DNA from: Pseudomonadota bacterium
Lineage (GTDB): Bacteria > Pseudomonadota > Gammaproteobacteria > Burkholderiales > Burkholderiaceae_D
Assembly: GCA_023420795.1 (NCBI GenBank)
Contig: JAEZVM010000401.1
Coordinates: forward strand, 1-9,886
DNA: 9,886 nucleotides
Direction of reading: 5' to 3'
Part shown: positions 6,411 to 9,886 of the stretch, piece after piece
How the letters are laid out: each line of letters begins with the position of its first letter
How positions within the stretch are numbered: the stretch's first letter is position 1
Translations under genes and position numbers: made by a program
Notes under the pieces: model-generated
What the model was told of the DNA's origin: nothing
Databases searched by the model: none
The model's input: the letters and a program-made list of their open reading frames with translations, nothing else

Positions 6411-7184
6411 ATGGCATGGAGCAAATTCCCCTATCCCGCTGACGCTTACACCTATACTGCCGCGGGCCTGAAAAAAGCCTGGCCGCGCCTGCATGCAGGC
6501 GATGCAGAGCCGTTTCCAAAGGACGCGGCGGTGATGGATGCGTGGATCGCGTTCCATGCCGGGGAGTTCGAGAAGGCAGCCAAGCTCGGACTGGAACAGG
6601 GCATGGCCGGTTACGCAGTCGCCAACAAGGCAACATGCATCTACGCGACCTACCTGGAGAAATCGGACAAGAAGAAGCTGGCCCTGTTTGAAGAAGTGGC
6701 AGAGCGTTGCGAGGAGCAGCAAAAGGAACAGCCGAAGAACGCGGCCGCATTTTACTGGCATGCCTATGCGCTTGGCCGCTATGCGCAAGGCATCTCGGTC
6801 GTCAAGGCACTGTCGCAGGGCATCGGCACCAAGGTCAAGAACAGTCTGGACATGACCGTCAAGCTCGCCCCCAAGCATGCGGACGCGCATGTTGCACTTG
6901 GTGCCTATCACGCAGAGATCATCGACAAGGTAGGTGCAATGATCGGCGGGCTGACATACGGCGCAAAGAAGGAGGAAGGCCTCAAGTTCTACAAGGCTGG
7001 CCTGGCGCTCAACCCGCATTCTGCAATCTCGCGTATCGAATATGCCGACGGCATGATCATGCTGGAAGGCAAGAAGAAAATGAACGATGCGGTCCGCCTC
7101 TATGAGGAAGCCGCAGCTTGTGAACCGATGGATGCGATGGAGCATCTGGACGTGGAACGCGCCAAGGAAGAGCTGATGGAATAA
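6411..7184 (+). CDS. TPR-repeat protein of unknown function
   Basis: The 257-residue product is soluble: I see no signal peptide or membrane segment. It is alpha-helical with tetratricopeptide-like units, for example around residues 41-73, 111-154, 155-203 and 204-239, with typical NP/AP-x-(A/S/H) turns (LAPKHADAH, LNPHSAIS). The segment YALGRYAQGISVVKALSQG followed by a Lys-rich helix recalls the RMDN/TatT kind of TPR protein, but I am not certain. An AGGAGA ribosome site at 6400-6405 precedes the ATG by 5 nt, and the gap to the TetR stop is 12 nt, so both should be co-transcribed. A protein-protein scaffold role is likely. No catalytic motif is visible. Confidence 0.8.
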   Translation: MAWSKFPYPADAYTYTAAGLKKAWPRLHAGDAEPFPKDAAVMDAWIAFHAGEFEKAAKLGLEQGMAGYAVANKATCIYATYLEKSDKKKLALFEEVAERCEEQQKEQPKNAAAFYWHAYALGRYAQGISVVKALSQGIGTKVKNSLDMTVKLAPKHADAHVALGAYHAEIIDKVGAMIGGLTYGAKKEEGLKFYKAGLALNPHSAISRIEYADGMIMLEGKKKMNDAVRLYEEAAACEPMDAMEHLDVERAKEELME

Positions 7185-7223
7185 GGTCGCCGATTTCGCC
7201 TAGCCACCTAAATTTCCCTTTCA

Positions 7224-7274
7224 ATTCCGGGCGGAGCAAGCCAATCCAGCTATGGCCTCCGTGCCGTCCGGAAT
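7224..7274 (+). promoter_or_regulatory. Long imperfect hairpin in front of the LOG gene
   Basis: Three nested stems fit together: ATTCCGG (7224-7230) with CCGGAAT (7268-7274), CGGAG (7232-7236) with CTCCG (7257-7261), and GCCA (7240-7243) with TGGC (7253-7256), around a 9-nt loop. That is 16 pairs. No T-run follows, so it is a poor terminator. The right arm contains the only purine-rich stretch (GGAA) that could serve as ribosome site for a start at 7280, so the structure could hold translation down. Confidence 0.5.
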
Positions 7275-7279
7275 GATGA

Positions 7280-7927
7280 TTGCACCTCCCAAGCCGGACA
7301 GCGTTAAACTTCTCTCTTTTTGCGCTGATCCCGATCAAATCCCTCTCTCTGTATTGCGGCTCCGCCGTCGGAGCCTCTCCCGTCTATGCCGAAGCCGCGC
7401 GCGGCTTGGCCAAGGCCATGGTTGCCAATAACATCTCGCTGGTCTATGGTGGCGGCAACGTCGGCCTGATGGGTGTGATCGCGGACGAAGTTCTCCGTTT
7501 GGGCGGCGAAGCGACCGGCATCATTCCCAAGGCGCTGATGGACAAGGAAGTCGGCCATGTCGGCTTGACACGGCTGCACATCGTCAAGGACATGCATGAA
7601 CGCAAGGCGATGATGGCTTCGCTATCGGACGGCTTCGTTGCGATGCCGGGCGGGATTGGGACACTCGAAGAGCTGTTCGAAGTCTTCACCTGGTCGCAGC
7701 TCGGAATGCATGACAAGCCGATCGGACTCTTGAACGTAAACGGCTTTTATGATGGGCTCACCGGTTTCCTGCAGCATATCGTGACCGAGGGCTTCCTGAA
7801 GGCCGAGCAGACTTCCCTGCTGCTGTCGGAATCCGAGCCGCAAGCGCTGGTCGAGCGCATCAAGACCTTCAAGCCCGGCTATCGCGACAAGTGGCTCGAC
7901 CGCGCAACAGCAAAAGAGATCGTCTGA
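7280..7927 (+). CDS. LOG-family nucleoside 5'-monophosphate phosphoribohydrolase (TIGR00730)
   Basis: This is a Rossmann-fold LOG ('lonely guy') protein. It has the entry motif LYCGS (residues 24-28 of the 215 counted from TTG), LVYGGGNVGLMG (54-65), the conserved Arg108 in MHERKAMM, and the signature PGGIGTLEE (123-131). Family members cut the ribose-base bond of nucleoside monophosphates; the plant and actinobacterial ones release free cytokinins. In ordinary bacteria the physiological substrate is often unclear. The start is uncertain. The family normally begins about four residues before the YCG, but the codon there is ATC (7334-7336). TTG at 7280, directly after an in-frame TGA, is the only TTG, GTG or ATG in this frame, and would add an 18-residue N-terminal extension unlike the family. 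The core is intact. Confidence 0.88.
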   Translation: MHLPSRTALNFSLFALIPIKSLSLYCGSAVGASPVYAEAARGLAKAMVANNISLVYGGGNVGLMGVIADEVLRLGGEATGIIPKALMDKEVGHVGLTRLHIVKDMHERKAMMASLSDGFVAMPGGIGTLEELFEVFTWSQLGMHDKPIGLLNVNGFYDGLTGFLQHIVTEGFLKAEQTSLLLSESEPQALVERIKTFKPGYRDKWLDRATAKEIV

Positions 7928-8052
7928 ACCCTTAGCGCTTTTTTAGCCTGACTGTAGCCGTGCCGAAGTTGTGCCGAGAAGCGCAACCGTACGCGATGTA
8001 CGGTGAGCATCGCAGGCGCGAGATTGGCCGGATACGGTCAGGGAAAAATGCT
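7928..8052. other. Convergent gap between LOG and mshN genes
   Basis: This 125-base region should carry the terminators of two convergent transcripts. A T-run at 7939-7944 follows the small palindrome AGCGCT, and a run of five A at 8044-8048 gives a T-run on the - strand just after the mshN stop. ACCGTAC (7986-7992) and GTACGGT (7998-8004) form a clean 7-bp hairpin with a 5-nt loop midway, but without an adjoining T-run. None is a textbook intrinsic terminator. No gene is seen. Confidence 0.4.
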
Positions 8053-9120
8053 CTAGCGCTGCAGCTGAGACAGGCGCGCCTCCACGAAGGCCAGCAACTC
8101 CGGAGTGAGGCTGTTGGTCGATTTGGCGCGCCTGAATGCTTCCTGCGCTTCCGCCGTGCGCTGCTCGGCCTGCAGTGAAATGCCCAGTCCCATCCACCAC
8201 ACGCCGCTTTGCGGCGTTTTTTGCAGGGCCAGCAGATAGTGCTCGGCCGCCTGCTTGTGCCGCTCGTCGCGTTGCAGGAGCGCTGCGAGGAAAGCCTGGT
8301 AATCGGAACGCTCGACGGCATGCGGCAACGTGCGTTCGAGCGTTGCGATTGCCGTGCGCAACTCTCCCTTTTCCAGCTGCAGACGCGCCAGGATCATCGC
8401 CAGGCCCGGCTGCGACGGATCGAGCTCCAGCCCGTCTCTCGCCAAGCGCATCGCATCTTCCTGCCGCCTTTCTTCGAGGAATAGACCAATCAGCGCTTGG
8501 CGGGCACCAGCATGGAGCGGATCGAGTTGCAGCGCCTGTTCCAGGCTGCCCACCGCCTCACTCGTTTTCCCTTGTTGCAGCAGATGGGTCGATTTGCGGT
8601 ACTCATTCTCGGCGCGCTGTTGCGGGCTGAGTTCCTTGACTTGCTTGTTGATGGCAACCGGACGCGCCGGCTCTTGTGCTTGCGGAGTTGCCTCCGGCAC
8701 GGACGGCCGGATCGGCGCCGCGGCTCTGGTCAACTCAGGCGCCGGCAATGCAGGCGCTTCCTTCACCTGCGGCACAGGCGCAGCCACTTCGACCAAGGGC
8801 TCCGGCAAGGCCGGTGCGAGGGCAGGCCCGGCCTCCACCGGGGTGGCAGGGTGTCGCTGCGCGGGTGGAGCATTCAGATCGACATCCAGCTTTAACGGCT
8901 GCGACCGCTCTGGTTCCTGCACCGCTTGCGGCGCAGGGCGCAACAACAGCCATGCCAGCAGCGCTACGAGTATGACGCCCAGCGCCCCCACGACCCACCA
9001 TGCTGGGTGCATGCGGCGCTGCTGGGGCACAGCCCTGATCTGCTGGCCATACGTGTCCTTGCCGGTCACTTCAGAGCGGCGCGCATCCAGCTCCTGCAAC
9101 ATCTGATTGATCAGGCTCAT
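8053..9120 (-). CDS. mshN: MshN-type membrane-anchored TPR protein of MSHA-like pilus assembly
   Basis: The 355-residue product has a short cytoplasmic start (MSLINQMLQELDARR), one membrane segment (about residues 40-61, rich in Val, Leu, Ala and Trp), a Pro/Ala-rich periplasmic linker (about 63-155), and then about five TPR units from 166 to 336 (for example HLLQQGKTSEAVGSLEQALQLDP). This layout fits MSHA biogenesis protein MshN, a bitopic partner in type IV pilus assembly. The start at 9120 is chosen because its ATG overlaps the stop of the ATPase gene as ATGA, implying translational coupling. A longer reading from 9192 would overlap the ATPase gene by over 70 bases. The gene is the last of its strand block, with no mshE directly downstream. 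A general secretin-system TPR protein is the alternative. Confidence 0.8.
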   Translation of the reverse strand: MSLINQMLQELDARRSEVTGKDTYGQQIRAVPQQRRMHPAWWVVGALGVILVALLAWLLLRPAPQAVQEPERSQPLKLDVDLNAPPAQRHPATPVEAGPALAPALPEPLVEVAAPVPQVKEAPALPAPELTRAAAPIRPSVPEATPQAQEPARPVAINKQVKELSPQQRAENEYRKSTHLLQQGKTSEAVGSLEQALQLDPLHAGARQALIGLFLEERRQEDAMRLARDGLELDPSQPGLAMILARLQLEKGELRTAIATLERTLPHAVERSDYQAFLAALLQRDERHKQAAEHYLLALQKTPQSGVWWMGLGISLQAEQRTAEAQEAFRRAKSTNSLTPELLAFVEARLSQLQR

Positions 9121-9886
9121 CGCAGATACATCCATCCCATACCGATACCAATCGTCGCTAAAGCCGTCGCACCAAGCCATGCCCAGCGCCACGCACCTTT
9201 TCGTGCCGCGCCGGTATCGTTGGCGGCAGCGCGCACATGGCTCGCCTTGACCAGCTGCTTTCCCTCGCCATAGGCCAGCATCAGCGCCTTGTGCGCGAGA
9301 ATGTTGACCAACCGCGGTACGCCGCCGGTGGCCGCATGCAGCGCCCGTAGCGCACCGCGATTGAACAGCCGGCTGCCGGCGTAACCGGCGACGCTCAAGC
9401 GGTGAGAAACGTAAAACTCCATGTCATCCTTTGTCAGCGGCCCCAGACGATAGTGGAAGGTGATGCGCTGATTCAGCTGGCGGATCGCTTCCTGCTGCAG
9501 CTTCCGGTCCAGTTCGGGCTGGCCGAACATCACGATCTGCAGCAGCTTGCGCTTTTCTGTTTCGAGATTGGTCAGCAGCCGCAATGCTTCCAGCGTCTCG
9601 ATCGGCATCGCCTGCGCTTCATCGAGGCACAGCACCACGCGCTTGCCCTCGCGCGCCAGCACCAGCAGGCGATGATTGATCGCCTTCAGCAGCTGGTGCT
9701 GATCGACATCCTTCGGCTGCGGCACTTCCAGTTCATCCGCCAGCGCCAGCATTAGGGTGCGCGGCTCGAGCAAAGGATTGGGAATGAATGCGGTAACGAA
9801 TCCCTTGTCCAGGCTGGCCATGAATTTCCGGCACAGCAGGGTCTTGCCAGTCCCGACCTCGCCGGTGATCTTGATGAACCCTTCGC
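9117..9886 (-). CDS. mshM: ExeA/MshM-type AAA+ ATPase of pilus or secretion assembly (5' end outside window)
   Basis: The frame is open to the right edge, leaving the C-terminal 255 residues. Walker A (GEVGTGKT) lies at 9840-9863 and Walker B (VVLCLDEAQ, Asp-Glu) about 75 residues later, with a likely arginine-bearing GGVPRLVN segment and a single C-terminal membrane helix just before the stop (WAWLGATALATIGIGMGW). An AAA ATPase with a C-terminal anchor is the pattern of ExeA/GspA and MshM, inner-membrane ATPases that help assemble the secretin or pilus machine. Pairing with an MshN-like TPR gene through a 4-nt overlap favours MshM. The N-terminus, only a few dozen residues by family comparison, lies outside the window. 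An ATG at 9819-9821 is internal because it falls after Walker A. Confidence 0.85.
   Translation of the reverse strand, partial: EGFIKITGEVGTGKTLLCRKFMASLDKGFVTAFIPNPLLEPRTLMLALADELEVPQPKDVDQHQLLKAINHRLLVLAREGKRVVLCLDEAQAMPIETLEALRLLTNLETEKRKLLQIVMFGQPELDRKLQQEAIRQLNQRITFHYRLGPLTKDDMEFYVSHRLSVAGYAGSRLFNRGALRALHAATGGVPRLVNILAHKALMLAYGEGKQLVKASHVRAAANDTGAARKGAWRWAWLGATALATIGIGMGWMYLR

Noticed and set aside
6312..7145. 277-residue - strand open frame across the TetR end and the TPR gene
   Set aside because: Cys/Leu-rich shadow reading with no family features, and it runs across two well-supported + strand genes.
7273..7340. Frameshift at the beginning of the LOG gene, using ATG 7273 or 7276 in another frame
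   Set aside because: The peptide read from those ATGs shows no LOG-like residues, so joining frames gains nothing. A start-codon anomaly explains the data better.
7939..7944. Intrinsic terminator for the LOG gene at the T-run
   Set aside because: The T-run is clear, but only a very short palindrome precedes it. I could not build a stable GC-rich stem directly before it.
9121..9192. Longer MshN start giving 24 extra residues
   Set aside because: It would overlap the ATPase gene by over 70 bases. The ATGA overlap at 9117-9120 and the typical MSLINQML beginning support the shorter start.

Overview
The window looks like chromosomal DNA of a GC-rich beta-proteobacterium of the order Burkholderiales, perhaps Oxalobacteraceae. 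This is inferred from protein style (a PHA-type phasin, an MSHA-type pilus accessory pair, a LOG-family protein) and from codon use. No rRNA or other taxonomic marker is present. It holds nine protein genes packed on both strands and no gap longer than about 200 bases. I see no tRNA, rRNA, CRISPR array, insertion sequence or phage gene.

Left block (1-3523): the 3' end of a GMC-family flavoprotein alcohol oxidoreductase is followed after 3 nt by a membrane-anchored alpha/beta-hydrolase (lipase/esterase). Both are on the + strand. They converge on a 662-residue two-domain reductase on the - strand, which closely resembles the alcohol-forming fatty acyl-CoA reductase of Marinobacter (Maqu_2507 type). 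Together these suggest interconversion of acyl chains and fatty alcohols, possibly wax esters.

Middle block (3524-7927): a 190-200 bp divergent promoter region separates the reductase from a + strand series. The series is a PhaF-like phasin with a histone-like Lys/Ala tail, a patatin-like phospholipase, a TetR repressor, a TPR protein co-transcribed with the repressor, and a LOG-family nucleotide phosphoribohydrolase. The phasin and patatin fit a lipid or polyester granule theme. Two palindromic GCTAGC sites 33 bp apart straddle the TetR ribosome binding site and are good candidates for its operator. The LOG gene is odd in two ways: it lacks ATG or GTG where its family normally starts, and a long imperfect hairpin lies directly in front of its only plausible start.

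Right block (8053-9886, - strand): two overlapping genes encode an ExeA/MshM-type AAA+ ATPase with a C-terminal membrane anchor (5' end outside the window) and an MshN-type membrane-anchored TPR protein. They are accessory parts of a type IV (MSHA-like) pilus. MshN appears to end its transcript, since the LOG gene converges on it.

I do not see a clearly unprecedented system. The best leads are the lipid-storage neighbourhood (acyl-CoA reductase divergent from a phasin, with lipase, patatin and alcohol oxidoreductase), the TetR operator arrangement, and the leader and start anomaly of the LOG gene.
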